The notes beneath the pieces were generated by a model that did no database searches, was not told the DNA's origin, and saw only the letters and a program-made list of their open reading frames with translations. Positions 26,497-35,901 of a stretch of 64,000 nt of DNA are shown piece after piece. Origin of the DNA: Fundicoccus culcitae. GTDB lineage: Bacteria > Bacillota > Bacilli > Lactobacillales > Aerococcaceae. Location: NCBI RefSeq assembly GCF_024661895.1, contig NZ_CP102453.1, positions 682,001 to 746,000 on the forward strand. Direction: 5' to 3'. The translations under genes and the position numbers were made by a program. Positions within the stretch are counted from its first letter, which is position 1; every line of letters starts with the position of its first letter.

Positions 26497-27687
26497 CTAA
26501 CGATGGTTGAACAGTCCAATATAATAAGCAGCAACCCCTAATAAGCTCATAATAATGCAGAAAATCAAGCCATATTCGACTGAAAAATGGTTGATTAGCC
26601 AACCGCCAACGGAACTACCGACGACACCACCAAGTGTATGCGCCGTTGTAACAAGTGATTGCCCTTTTACCTTGTCGGTTGCATCCATCTGACTATTGGT
26701 ATAGTAAACAGAGCCCACAATATAAATGCCAAAAGCAAATGGCTGCATCACTTGTGCCATATAAATCCCCACAACCGAACTCGCCAATAAGGTAAAGATT
26801 GTTTTGATGGAAAAAAATATCGCTGCGGTCATCATAAGTTTATTAATGGATACCCGTTGATTAATTCGCGTAAATAATAGCATCATGGGAACTTCAGCTA
26901 TCGCAGATAACCCAACTGCAATTCCCATATTTTCCGTAGTCCCCCCAACATTTTCAATGATTTGAATCATAAATAAATTAATAAAATTATGTCCAATAAA
27001 AAAGCAGAATGATCCAAAAATAATATATTTAAAATGGGGATATTTATTAAAGAAAGGGGTTTGAGTGGGTTTTAGAGCAACATCGACGGGGTTTAATTTA
27101 ACGGCTTGGGAATGGTCAGCAAACAGGCTTTTCAGGACATTTTGATATAAAATAAATAACATCACTAAATAAAGTAGGTAGCCAAAAATGGCAAAATAAA
27201 TGATGGTTTGCGTCCCCATGCGACTCACAAGAATTCCCAGTGTCGTTGATGTCATAGCAAAAGCCGAACTCTGAACACCACGGCTGACGCCATAATTTAT
27301 TTTAACCCCATTATTCATTATGTAAACGCCGATAGCACTTAAAAAGGGTGACAAAGTGACTTGAAGCGTTAAGACTAAAGTGTAAAAGAAGGCTACAAGG
27401 GCCACCCAGCGGCTTGCTAATAGGATACCGACTAAAAGTAAAAGACTAGGGATAATAATTAAAATATTAACATGCCATAAATTCAGTTTGATACTTTTAT
27501 CAACCTTATCGCCGAGCCAAGGTTGAAGAAAGCTGGCCAACAGATTGGCTGTTGATGTAAGTATACCAATGGCGAACTCATCAAGGCCTTGTGCCATCAG
27601 AAAGACCGAGCTATAGGCTGAAACCGACCCCACAACAATGTCAAAACTACCGGTAAGTCCAGCATAGTTGATATTTTCTTTGTTCAT
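26497..27687 (-). CDS. MFS transporter
   Basis: Protein of 396 aa with 12 hydrophobic segments. Opens INYAGLTGSFDIVVGSVSAYSSVFL; the loop after TM2 (QPWLGDKVDKS) carries the acidic/basic MFS motif A type. The N- and C-terminal halves and a SSVGGWLINHFSVEYGL end resemble the oligosaccharide:H+ symporter/PTR-like branch, but the substrate cannot be assigned. GGAGG precedes the ATG. Stop TAG is 3 bp upstream of a dispersed-motif copy. Confidence 0.9.
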   Translation of the reverse strand: MNKENINYAGLTGSFDIVVGSVSAYSSVFLMAQGLDEFAIGILTSTANLLASFLQPWLGDKVDKSIKLNLWHVNILIIIPSLLLLVGILLASRWVALVAFFYTLVLTLQVTLSPFLSAIGVYIMNNGVKINYGVSRGVQSSAFAMTSTTLGILVSRMGTQTIIYFAIFGYLLYLVMLFILYQNVLKSLFADHSQAVKLNPVDVALKPTQTPFFNKYPHFKYIIFGSFCFFIGHNFINLFMIQIIENVGGTTENMGIAVGLSAIAEVPMMLLFTRINQRVSINKLMMTAAIFFSIKTIFTLLASSVVGIYMAQVMQPFAFGIYIVGSVYYTNSQMDATDKVKGQSLVTTAHTLGGVVGSSVGGWLINHFSVEYGLIFCIIMSLLGVAAYYIGLFNHR

Positions 27688-27758
27688 TCATGACCTCCAA
27701 CGTTTTATACTGCTAATCATACTGATTTAAAGTCAAAATGACAACTACCGTTTTTGAA

Positions 27759-27807
27759 AATAAATATGCCTTGCTCAATGTTCATGAACAAGGCAGTGAT
27801 ATTTATT
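27759..27807. terminator. Terminator of copB built from two inverted dispersed motifs
   Basis: AATAAATATGCCTTG (27759-27773) pairs with CAAGGC...ATATTTATT (27789-27807), with a 4-base bulge AGTG. Both arms are copies of the AATAAATATC element in opposite orientation. Confidence 0.75.
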
Positions 27808-27810
27808 GGG

Positions 27811-30099
27811 TTATTTACGATCGTCAAGACGTAATGTCATAGCATTAATCGCAACAATAATCGTTGAAAGTGACATTAAAATGGCGCCGACGGCTGGTGT
27901 AATAGTGATACCGATTGGTGCAAGCAGACCGGCCGCCAAAGGAATGGCAATAAAGTTGTAACCCGCACCCCAAACGAGGTTTTCTTTCATTTTACGCGTC
28001 GTTTTAGAGGCTAATTCCAAGAAAGAGGCAATATCGGCAGGGTCAGATTGGGTTAGGATAACATCCGCTGAATCGATGGCCACTTGTGTACCTGCTCCAA
28101 TCGCAATCCCAACATCGGCTAATGCAAGGGATGGGGCATCGTTCACTCCGTCACCAACCATGATGACCGTTTTGCCTTCATTTTTCAGTTTTTCAACAAG
28201 ATTGTATTTATCTTGTGGTGATTGGTTAGCAAGGTAGTCAATACCTAATTCTGCCGCTACTTCTTTTGCTGCTTCTTCATTGTCTCCAGTTGCCATAATT
28301 GGTTGGATATTGTGTTCTTTTAGTTCCTTGATAAGGTCGCGACTACTTGCTTTTAGCTCATCACCTAAGGCGACAACCCCAATGGCTTGATTGTTTTCGG
28401 TTAAAACACTGATGGTAGCCCCGGCTGGTCGGTTAAAGTCTAACTCTTGATTATATGCTTTTTGGCTAATTAATTGGTATTCTTTACCATTTGCTTGCCC
28501 TTTTAATCCGGATCCTGAAATATTTTCAATCGAATCAAAGTTGGTCGGATTAACATTATTTTCTTTAGCGTGTTGCACGATAGATTGTGCAATCGGATGA
28601 CTTGATCCTGATTCAATACCAGCCATTAAAGCTAATACTTCTTCGTCTGAGTAGTTGGTGGTAACAGATTCAAGCGCTAAAACTTTAAATTCACCTGTTG
28701 TAAGTGTTCCAGTTTTATCTAAAATCATAACATCGGCTTTGTCAGCTAATTCTAAGGCTTCGCGGTTTTTAACTAATAAGCCTCGACTCGCACCTAAAGA
28801 GGTTGAGCGGGCAACCACTAACGGAATAGCTAAACCAAGTGCGTGAGGACAGGCGATAACTAAGGTCGTAACAGTATAATTAATCGCTGTTTGTAAGTCA
28901 GCAATTAACCACCAAACCACAAAAGCGATAGCGGCTACCCCAACAGCAATGTAGAATAACCAACCTGCTACTTTTTGTGCCAAACCTTCTGCACGTGATG
29001 GCTGACTTTGTGCCTGACTAATTAAATTTTGTACTTGTGAAACAAAGGACTGATCCCCTGTTTCTTGAACTTCTACCAGTAATGTCCCATCACCGTTTGT
29101 TGACCCTCCAATAACGGTGTCGTCCGGTTTTTTAGAAATAGGTTTTGACTCTCCCGTTAAAAGTGACTCGTTCACACGTGATTCGCCTCGAATAATTTTT
29201 CCGTCGGCTGGGATATTTTCTCCAGCCTGTACTCTAACGTGATCCCCGACTTTTAAATCGGCAACGGGTCTTGTTTCGGTCGTGCCATCTGCTAATACAA
29301 GATGGGCTTCTTTAGGAACAAGGGCTGCTAATGACGCTTGTGCATCCCCGGCATCTCCAACGGCTTTCATCTCAATCCAGTGTCCAAGTAACATGATTAA
29401 AATAAGTGACGCAAATTCAAAGAAGAAGTCCATAACGTGCTCACCCGTCACATACCTGGCAATAACCGCATAAAGACTGTAAATGTATGAAACGCTAATC
29501 CCTAAAGTGACTAACGCCATCATTCCTGGTGATTTTTGTTTGAACTCATCAATCGCCCCTTGATAGAAAGGTTTACCCCCATAAATAAATAACACCGTTG
29601 CTAAGATGGCTACGAGTATGTCTGAATATGGAAAAGTAAACTGAAACGGCAAGGTTATCCCCATCATAGGTGATAATATCATAATGATTATCCCCAGCGG
29701 TAACGACTTCAAGAAAATTTCTTTAAAGTTCCCGTGGTGATGATGGGCGTGACCAGAATGATCCATATGGTCGTGGTTATGGCCACTATGGTCATGGTCG
29801 GAGTGGTCGTGTTGGTGATGGCTATGATCGTGGTTAGAATGGTCATGGTTAGAATGGTCGTGATTATGCTCATCATGATTGTGTTGGTGGCCATGACCGG
29901 AATGGTCCATGTGATCATGGCTATGACCGCTGTGGTCGTGACTTGAATGATCATGATTATGCTCTACATTATGTTGATGCTCACTATGGTTGTGTTCGGT
30001 ACTGTGATTATGACTTGATTGAACATGATGTTCAGAGTGATTATGTGAACTATGTTCATCCGAATGTTGCGTTGCTTTTTTATCATTGTTCTCTGTCAT
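27811..30099 (-). CDS. copB: Copper-translocating P-type ATPase, CopB type
   Basis: Protein of 762 aa. The first about 127 residues are extremely His/Asp/Ser-rich (repeats of HDHSGHNHDHMDHSGH type), a metal-binding region in place of HMA domains. Then the P1B ATPase core: TGES actuator motif, membrane CPH motif (CPHALGLAIP) typical of CopB, DKTGTLT phosphorylation site, and GDGVNDAPSLALADVGIAIG hinge. It exports copper or silver from the cytosol. Its promoter carries a perfect cop box, pointing to a CopY-type repressor not in this window. Confidence 0.95.
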   Translation of the reverse strand: MTENNDKKATQHSDEHSSHNHSEHHVQSSHNHSTEHNHSEHQHNVEHNHDHSSHDHSGHSHDHMDHSGHGHQHNHDEHNHDHSNHDHSNHDHSHHQHDHSDHDHSGHNHDHMDHSGHAHHHHGNFKEIFLKSLPLGIIIMILSPMMGITLPFQFTFPYSDILVAILATVLFIYGGKPFYQGAIDEFKQKSPGMMALVTLGISVSYIYSLYAVIARYVTGEHVMDFFFEFASLILIMLLGHWIEMKAVGDAGDAQASLAALVPKEAHLVLADGTTETRPVADLKVGDHVRVQAGENIPADGKIIRGESRVNESLLTGESKPISKKPDDTVIGGSTNGDGTLLVEVQETGDQSFVSQVQNLISQAQSQPSRAEGLAQKVAGWLFYIAVGVAAIAFVVWWLIADLQTAINYTVTTLVIACPHALGLAIPLVVARSTSLGASRGLLVKNREALELADKADVMILDKTGTLTTGEFKVLALESVTTNYSDEEVLALMAGIESGSSHPIAQSIVQHAKENNVNPTNFDSIENISGSGLKGQANGKEYQLISQKAYNQELDFNRPAGATISVLTENNQAIGVVALGDELKASSRDLIKELKEHNIQPIMATGDNEEAAKEVAAELGIDYLANQSPQDKYNLVEKLKNEGKTVIMVGDGVNDAPSLALADVGIAIGAGTQVAIDSADVILTQSDPADIASFLELASKTTRKMKENLVWGAGYNFIAIPLAAGLLAPIGITITPAVGAILMSLSTIIVAINAMTLRLDDRK

Positions 30100-30140
30100 A
30101 ATAAATCCTCCAAAAATAAGATGTTTTTTAACTCGAATTT

Positions 30141-30169
30141 ATTATAGCACCTCTGGTTACATTTGTAAA
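30141..30169 (-). promoter_or_regulatory. copB promoter
   Basis: Minus-strand TTTACA (30164-30169) and TATAAT (30141-30146), 17 bp apart, about 40 bp before the copB ATG. Confidence 0.75.
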
Positions 30170-30171
30170 CC
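30155..30171. promoter_or_regulatory. cop box (CopY operator)
   Basis: GGTTACATTTGTAAACC contains TACATTTGTA and matches the full Lactobacillales cop-box consensus (KACANNTGTM core). It overlaps the -35 element of copB, so repressor binding would block the polymerase. Confidence 0.9.
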
Positions 30172-30289
30172 AATTAAAATTATTAACCACACAAAATTTG
30201 AAGTTTAAAACAATTGACCCATCCAATAAATATATGAACATACTAAAATATCTACATTTTCTAAGTAAGTTTATCTATCTTTGACCCGA
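30172..30289. other. Gene-free gap between the cop promoter and array 2
   Basis: AT-rich, no gene. With the array, the gene-free stretch covers 30100-30698. Confidence 0.5.
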
Positions 30290-30683
30290 CGAACTACATT
30301 TTTATAGTTCGTTGAAGAAACGAACTACATTTTTATAGTTCGTCGGGTGAACGAACTACATTTTTATAGTTCGTTGAAGAAACGAACTACATTTTTATAG
30401 TTCGTTGAAGAAACGAACTACATTTTTATAGTTCGTCGGTAAAACGAACTACATTTTTATAGTTCGTCGGTAAAACGAACTACATTTTTATAGTTCGTCG
30501 GTAAAACGAACTACATTTTTATAGTTCGTTGAGAAAACGAACTACATTTTTATAGTTCGTCGGTAAAACGAACTACATTTTTATAGTTCGTTGGGAAAAC
30601 GAACTACATTTTTATAGTTCGTCGAGGAAACGAACTACATTTTTATAGTTCGTCAGTTCAACGAACTACATTTTTATAGTTCG
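30290..30683. repeat. Tandem array of 13 hairpin units, 31-bp period, inverted relative of array 1 (array 2)
   Basis: Thirteen copies of CGAACTACATTTTTATAGTTCG, the exact reverse complement of the array 1 core, spaced by 9-bp linkers (TTGAAGAAA, TCGGTAAAA, TCGGGTGAA and others). TCGGTAAAA is the reverse complement of the array 1 linker TTTTACCGA. Unit 13 starts exactly at 30290+372. It ends 15 bp before the stop of the NERD gene. Confidence 0.96.
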
Positions 30684-30698
30684 TCGACTAGCCGTTCA

Positions 30699-31679
30699 TC
30701 ATTTTATGACATTTTTATCTCGATAATAGGGTTTATATTGCGGAAACTGATATTCATACGAATTAACTGGATTTTTAAACAATAATGTTGTTGAATCATA
30801 CTCGAAAAATTTCATTAAAACGGTTTTTACTCTAACATACTTCACCTGTCCACCAAACAGCGTCAATACTTCACTTGTTTTTAATGCTCTAAAAGGAAAT
30901 AACACCCCGTAGGCACAAATTGTGCGTAAAATGGCTTTTTCAGAACTTTCACTATAACCACACTCATGACATTTAAGATGATAGCGTTGGAATTTCGTAT
31001 TAAAACTCTTGCAACTATCACAATACACCCCTTTTTTCAGCTTACTGTACCGTTCTTGCGTCAAAGACTTCCTCCGCGGATCTTCCACACTTCGTGCTAA
31101 CAACCACTCGGCGTCGTAATCCATCGACGAGTCGTCCACAAACAAATGCTGGCACTCATTCGACAAACCTTGTATGAAACGCTTTAACTTTGCGCGCTTC
31201 AAATACAAACTTGCATCCACCCCTTCTATGTCAACACTGTCCGACTCATTAATAAACAATAACTTCCCTGACAACTCCCCGCCTGAGCCACAACTTCGAT
31301 GAACCCCAGCAAAAATGTCCAACATCCGCTTTAACTGCTTAAAATCGTCTTTCATTTTCACTGTCCCATTTACCGACCACACCCCATCAACATACCGATA
31401 CTCTGCGTCATAATTCTTGACCTCAAACACCAACCAGCCCAGCTGCGTAATCAATAACAAATCCACTTGAATCTCACCCGCTTGCAGTACATATCGCAAA
31501 TCCCGTAACAATCGCCATTCGGGATTTTTATACAACGAAAGCAACCCATACGCTTCCTCTTCCCCTTCAAACCCCATCCTTTTAATAAATATCTCCGTAT
31601 TTTCCTCCTTGTCTAAGACACCCCTTACTTCCATTTCCTCTAGCCACTGAAATTCTTGTGCTTTTATCATACCCGTCAT
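30699..31679 (-). CDS. NERD-domain protein with C-terminal zinc ribbon
   Basis: Protein of 326 aa. The NERD (nuclease-related) domain lies at about 30-150, with QVDLLLITQLGWLVFEVKNY carrying the D and E-x-K catalytic pattern of PD-(D/E)XK nucleases. Residues about 225-255 contain four cysteines in CDSC...CHEC order, a zinc ribbon. It probably acts on nucleic acid; the biological role is unknown. AGGAGG precedes the ATG. It sits directly downstream of array 2. Residues 29-33 (EIFIK) are encoded by the dispersed motif. Confidence 0.88.
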   Translation of the reverse strand: MTGMIKAQEFQWLEEMEVRGVLDKEENTEIFIKRMGFEGEEEAYGLLSLYKNPEWRLLRDLRYVLQAGEIQVDLLLITQLGWLVFEVKNYDAEYRYVDGVWSVNGTVKMKDDFKQLKRMLDIFAGVHRSCGSGGELSGKLLFINESDSVDIEGVDASLYLKRAKLKRFIQGLSNECQHLFVDDSSMDYDAEWLLARSVEDPRRKSLTQERYSKLKKGVYCDSCKSFNTKFQRYHLKCHECGYSESSEKAILRTICAYGVLFPFRALKTSEVLTLFGGQVKYVRVKTVLMKFFEYDSTTLLFKNPVNSYEYQFPQYKPYYRDKNVIK

Positions 31680-31771
31680 GACACGCCTCCTATTTTAGTT
31701 CGTCATTAATAAATACACCATTTATCGCCGATTCCACTATTTTTGATTAAATAATTTCCTGTAAACAAAAA

Positions 31772-31794
31772 GAACTACTAAAAATCAGTAGTTC
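31772..31794. terminator. Terminator of the MFS gene at 31.8-33 kb
   Basis: 8-bp stem GAACTACT/AGTAGTTC with a 7-base loop, followed on the minus strand by T-rich sequence. A dispersed-motif copy abuts it. Confidence 0.75.
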
Positions 31795-31822
31795 CGCAGT
31801 GATATTTATTTAATTGGAAGGT

Positions 31823-33001
31823 CTAAATTGTTTCCGAATAGCTCTTCACCTTGAATTGCATTTTTTGATTGTGCATGACGTACATTAGGCCCAAAAGAAG
31901 AACTAAAAAGATAGGTAATAAGGCTACATGAATATGATTAGCGATCAGTCCAAAAATAGGTGGCATCAACATGGTTCCGACATAGGCGCTGGCCATTTGG
32001 ACGCCGATGACGGCTTGGGATTTATCGGCTCCGAAATAATCCGGGGTCGAATGAATAATAGCCGGGTAAATCGGTGCGCAGCCTAAACCAATTAGAACAA
32101 AGCCGATGACGGATAAGGTTGTTCCCAAAGGAATTAGCAGTGCCATCACCCCGATTAAAATAATGCTAATCCCATATTTAATCATTTGATCATCCGTGAA
32201 TTTCATTGTGACAAAACCACCTATAGCGCGGCCGACCGTGATACCAATGAAAAACAAGCTGGCGTATGTTGCGGCGGTATCTTCAGGGATATTTTTATAT
32301 AAAAATAGATAGGAGCTTGCCCATAAACCGGTGGTTGCTTCTATCCCACAATAACATAAAAAGGTAATCATCGAAGCCTTTGCACCGGGTAATGCCAAAA
32401 TTTCTCTTAGGCTAAGATTTTGTGTTGGGGCTGTATCCGATGCGTCTTCCCCTTTTTTATCTTTCCATAAAGGTAGCGACAAAAATAAAATGGCGGTTAA
32501 AATAAATTGGAAAACGGCAATATAGAAGTAACCATTGTTCCAAGTTCCCTCATTGGTTAGGACATAACCAAGAATGGCAGGTCCTAATGACGCGCCTACT
32601 CCCCAAAAGCAGTGCAACCAGCTCATATGACTACTCGCATAGTTTAAAGCCACAAAATTATTAATCGAAGCATCCACACTACCAGCGCCTAACCCATAAG
32701 GAATTGCCCACAAACAAAGCATCCAAAATGAGTCTGACATTGAAAAACCGTATAAAGCAATAGCTGTTAGCAAGACGCTCAGGGCGGTGACGCGACCTGT
32801 GCCCAATTTCTTAGTCAAACGATCACTTTGTAAACTTGAAAGAATGGTCCCTAATGCAATAATCATGGAAACGACTCCGGCATACGAAACGGCTACGCCA
32901 AATTCTAAATACATCGTCGGCCAAGCTGCGCCTAATAAAGCATCAGGTAAACCTAATGAAATAAAAGCTAAATAAATAATGGCTAATAATAAATTAAACA
33001 T
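31823..33001 (-). CDS. MFS transporter (FucP-like layout)
   Basis: Protein of 392 aa with 12 hydrophobic segments. LGLPDALLGAAWPTMYLEFGVAVSYAG at the start and GLGCAPIYPAIIHSTPDYFG near the end fit the FucP/YfkF branch of the major facilitator superfamily. I begin at ATG 33001 with AAGGGTGG upstream; the frame extends 17 codons more without a ribosome site. Substrate unknown. Confidence 0.9.
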   Translation of the reverse strand: MFNLLLAIIYLAFISLGLPDALLGAAWPTMYLEFGVAVSYAGVVSMIIALGTILSSLQSDRLTKKLGTGRVTALSVLLTAIALYGFSMSDSFWMLCLWAIPYGLGAGSVDASINNFVALNYASSHMSWLHCFWGVGASLGPAILGYVLTNEGTWNNGYFYIAVFQFILTAILFLSLPLWKDKKGEDASDTAPTQNLSLREILALPGAKASMITFLCYCGIEATTGLWASSYLFLYKNIPEDTAATYASLFFIGITVGRAIGGFVTMKFTDDQMIKYGISIILIGVMALLIPLGTTLSVIGFVLIGLGCAPIYPAIIHSTPDYFGADKSQAVIGVQMASAYVGTMLMPPIFGLIANHIHVALLPIFLVLLLGLMYVMHNQKMQFKVKSYSETI

Positions 33002-33083
33002 ACGCCACCCTTTCAAAAAATAAATTTTATTTGCTTTAATAGTATAACTCATTTAATTAAGGAAGTTAAGTAAATAACAAAAA

Positions 33084-33105
33084 CAGGTTGAAAAATTTCA
33101 ACCTG
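33084..33105. terminator. Terminator between ABC permease and MFS gene
   Basis: CAGGTTGA/TCAACCTG 8-bp stem with a 6-base loop. Confidence 0.7.
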
Positions 33106-33182
33106 CCATGATGATCCTCATCCTCCTCGTAATAAGAAACTGTCCCAATAAAAACCCCGTCTAGATCGATTGTCCAAGAAAG

Positions 33183-33953
33183 CTAAACTAATTTAATTGG
33201 CATCTTATAGGTAATTTGCCAAGTAACAACCAAACTAATCCCTATTAACAGGCTACTGACGAACATGGCTAACAACCAATTCAGAACGAAATGGTTCATT
33301 GGAAACATAGCGAAAATATTTATTCGCACCAAGAGATTTATGCTAGCTAACAGCAAACCAATCAACAAAACACCTAAACCTTTAAAAAAACCAAACCTTA
33401 GAAAGCCCACCGACACCAGCCAACCTCCAGAAAACACATACATTAGATTAATAAACCACGTCATCGCAACCATACCGTATTCTAGTAACTTAGAACCAAA
33501 GGTATCGCCTAACCACTGGGAAGCCATTCCGCTTTTTATCATAAGTGCCTCTTCAAACAAAGTCTGTTCTAAAACATAGTCATCAAACACACGACTGACT
33601 ACCGCATCAAACAAACCGTTTATAAGCAAAATCACTATAATCGTTACAGCGGTCGCCACCATCACACCGGTCAAATTTCCAATAACCGATTGCCGGCGTG
33701 TCAAACCCAATCGAACATTATCAGGAATCACATAGATCGCACTAATAATTCCGAAAATGACAAAGGCAAATAAAGCACTTTGGATGGAAAAATTTGCAAA
33801 ATTCAAAGTAACAGGGATATTGATTAAAGACATTAAAATAAGATAAGCAAGATAGATAACGCCCATTACCCCTAACGTGCCTAAGCTCCAAGTTAGATAG
33901 GTCAGCGCATTATCCTTGGTCAGCATTTTGATAATCTTTTTATTTGCTATCAT
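33183..33953 (-). CDS. ABC transporter permease
   Basis: Protein of 256 aa with about 6 hydrophobic segments. No extracellular binding domain. Third gene of a GntR-ATPase-permease unit; its ATG overlaps the ATPase gene by 14 bp with AAAGGAG upstream. This layout is that of the YtrA/YhcF-regulated exporters that respond to cell-envelope stress. The substrate is not visible. Confidence 0.88.
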   Translation of the reverse strand: MIANKKIIKMLTKDNALTYLTWSLGTLGVMGVIYLAYLILMSLINIPVTLNFANFSIQSALFAFVIFGIISAIYVIPDNVRLGLTRRQSVIGNLTGVMVATAVTIIVILLINGLFDAVVSRVFDDYVLEQTLFEEALMIKSGMASQWLGDTFGSKLLEYGMVAMTWFINLMYVFSGGWLVSVGFLRFGFFKGLGVLLIGLLLASINLLVRINIFAMFPMNHFVLNWLLAMFVSSLLIGISLVVTWQITYKMPIKLV

Positions 33954-34827
33954 GGTGGGCTCCTTTCTTCGTCAAATAATTAAATAAATCCTGCAAAGCA
34001 ACTGGTTGAATATCAAGATGGCTATGGGTATTTTTAGCCCGCAAGTCTTCAACACTCACACCAAAAACAGTCGCCGTGGTGAGATTCCCCATCTCTTTTT
34101 GATTTAAAATAGGATAATCTTTTAAGAATTCAACCACTTCTTCCGTAAAACCGGATACTTGGCAACCACGTTCAATTAAATCACCATAACTTTCATCAAA
34201 CAATAATCGTCCCTTATCCAAAATAAGAATATGATCAAACAGGTATTCTGCTTCAGAAATTAAATGAGTCGACATAATTATTAAACGAGGATGCTTTGCT
34301 TGCGAACGCAAAACTTCGCTATAAAATAAGTCACGGGAAGGTGCATCCATACTTAAATAAACTTCATCAAAAACCGTAATGGGTGCGTTCGATGCTAAAC
34401 CAATCGAAGCATTTAATGCCGCTTGCATCCCTTTAGACAAATTATAAATCACTTCATTGTCTGGAAGTTCGAACTTTTCCAATAACTCGATGGCATATTC
34501 CATATCAAAAAACGCGCGATATTGGGCATTCCATTCGACATAATCCATCACTTTCTCCGATTCACCGCTACAATCCCTTGGATAAGAAAATGAAACTTGT
34601 TGCATACTCGCTGGGTTTTCATAAACCACTTGCTTATCGATTAAAACTTCCCCACTGGTTTGAAGTCGATAGCCAGCTAATAGCGCCATTAAAGTTGATT
34701 TGCCGGCACCATTTCTACCTAACAAACCTACGATACCTACTTGAGGTAAGGTGAAATTAATATTCTCAAGTATTTGATGGCGTTTAATCGTTAAATTCAC
34801 TTGCTTAAATGCTACTTTAGTTTCCAT
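33940..34827 (-). CDS. ABC transporter ATP-binding protein
   Basis: Protein of 295 aa. Walker A GRNGAGKST (about 37-45), signature YNLSKGMQAAL in place of LSGGQ, Walker B ITVFDEVYLSMD, H-loop STHLI. It ends with a roughly 80-residue C-terminal extension. The ATG at 34827 overlaps the stop of the GntR gene (TAATG) and follows GGGGAGG. Confidence 0.92.
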   Translation of the reverse strand: METKVAFKQVNLTIKRHQILENINFTLPQVGIVGLLGRNGAGKSTLMALLAGYRLQTSGEVLIDKQVVYENPASMQQVSFSYPRDCSGESEKVMDYVEWNAQYRAFFDMEYAIELLEKFELPDNEVIYNLSKGMQAALNASIGLASNAPITVFDEVYLSMDAPSRDLFYSEVLRSQAKHPRLIIMSTHLISEAEYLFDHILILDKGRLLFDESYGDLIERGCQVSGFTEEVVEFLKDYPILNQKEMGNLTTATVFGVSVEDLRAKNTHSHLDIQPVALQDLFNYLTKKGAHHDSK

Positions 34828-35207
34828 TATGCATCCTCCCCTTGTTCCATTTCTTGTTTGATCCATTGAAAAACTTCATCTTCGTTTAAATTTAAACTGT
34901 TAGCCTCGGTAATTAGAGGTCGAATAAAATCCGCAACAAAAGCCTGTCGTCTCTTTTCCAATAATTTTTCTCTAGCACCTTCGGCTACAAACACACCAAG
35001 ACCTCGCTTTTTCATTAAAATCCCCTCGTCCACCAGCTGATTAACCCCTTTACTGACAGTAATATGATTGATTTTGTAAAATTCCGACAATTGAGCCGTC
35101 GACGGTGTTTGCTCCCCTTCCTTCAACTGCCCTTTGACAATCATATCCTCTAACAAATTTCTTATCTGAACATAGATGGGCTGTTTGTCATTTAATTGAT
35201 TGGCCAC
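34827..35207 (-). CDS. GntR-family regulator, YhcF/YtrA subfamily
   Basis: Protein of 126 aa, the usual YhcF size: a winged helix (about 5-75; QPIYVQIRNLLEDMIVKGQLKEGEQTPS) plus a short helical dimer domain. I start at GTG 35207 with AGAGGTGG upstream. It is the first gene of the ABC operon and likely its repressor; a matching inverted repeat lies just upstream. Confidence 0.92.
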   Translation of the reverse strand: MANQLNDKQPIYVQIRNLLEDMIVKGQLKEGEQTPSTAQLSEFYKINHITVSKGVNQLVDEGILMKKRGLGVFVAEGAREKLLEKRRQAFVADFIRPLITEANSLNLNEDEVFQWIKQEMEQGEDA

Positions 35208-35243
35208 ATAATCCACCTCTTTCTTCTGTCGGTCATATAGTCC

Positions 35244-35265
35244 TATACTTATATATATGAGTATA
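35244..35265. promoter_or_regulatory. Candidate operator of the GntR/ABC operon
   Basis: TATACT (35244-35249) and AGTATA (35260-35265) form an inverted repeat around a TA-rich centre, about 40 bp upstream of the GntR start, a typical YtrA/YhcF site. Confidence 0.6.
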
Positions 35266-35400
35266 TACCATACGAATGAAAAATGCAACCTTTTTAACTA
35301 AATATCCCTGATTCTCTCCCAAGCGTGAACTTTGAAAAATACTTAAAAAACTGTCATAATATTGGGTAAATACAGTGATATTTATTAGGAGGTTTTAGAA

Positions 35401-35829
35401 ATGCCTTGGAATATTTCGGATTATCCAGCTTCAATGAAGAATTTTGAACCCTTGTTGCGAAAGAAAATGATTGATATGGCCAATGCGATGGTGGCGAATG
35501 GCTACGAGGAAGACCAAGCGATTCCCATAGCTATTTCGCAGGCCAAGGAATGGTTTGAAAACGCGGACGCAGAGGAAAAACGTGCCTTAGAAAAGGAAGC
35601 CAATCCACAAAAAGATGATACTCACGAAATAAGTGGGAATCCTGATTTATTAGATGAAGATGTTGAAGTGTTTTTTAATGATGAAAAATGGGCGGTGAAA
35701 ACCGTGAAAGCTGAGCGAGCCGATCAATTATTTGATACCAAAGCCGAAGCGGTTAAGCGTGCCAAAGAAATTGCCGCGAATAAGGGAACACAAGTTGTGC
35801 AGTATACCAAAGACGGGAATAAGCAGTAA
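35401..35829 (+). CDS. DUF2188-domain protein
   Basis: Protein of 142 aa. The N-terminal half is a ChaB-like helical region (MPWNISDYPASMKNFEPLLRKK, AIPIAISQAKEWF); the C-terminal half (about 88-138) is DUF2188 (VFFNDEKWAVKTVKAERADQLFDTKAEAVKRAKEIA). Function unknown; such proteins are abundant under stress in other Firmicutes. AGGAGG directly follows a dispersed-motif copy (CAGTGATATTTATT) before the ATG. Confidence 0.85.
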   Translation: MPWNISDYPASMKNFEPLLRKKMIDMANAMVANGYEEDQAIPIAISQAKEWFENADAEEKRALEKEANPQKDDTHEISGNPDLLDEDVEVFFNDEKWAVKTVKAERADQLFDTKAEAVKRAKEIAANKGTQVVQYTKDGNKQ

Positions 35830-35901
35830 AATATGACCTTCTTTTCGTATTACCAATAAGGTATGCTTACGAATTATATTTGAGATAAAATATGCACGAA
35901 A

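Noticed and set aside
29709-29954. Met/Ile/Val-rich proteins read from both strands of the copB His-rich region
   Set aside because: Artefacts of the repeated His codons of copB; no ribosome sites.
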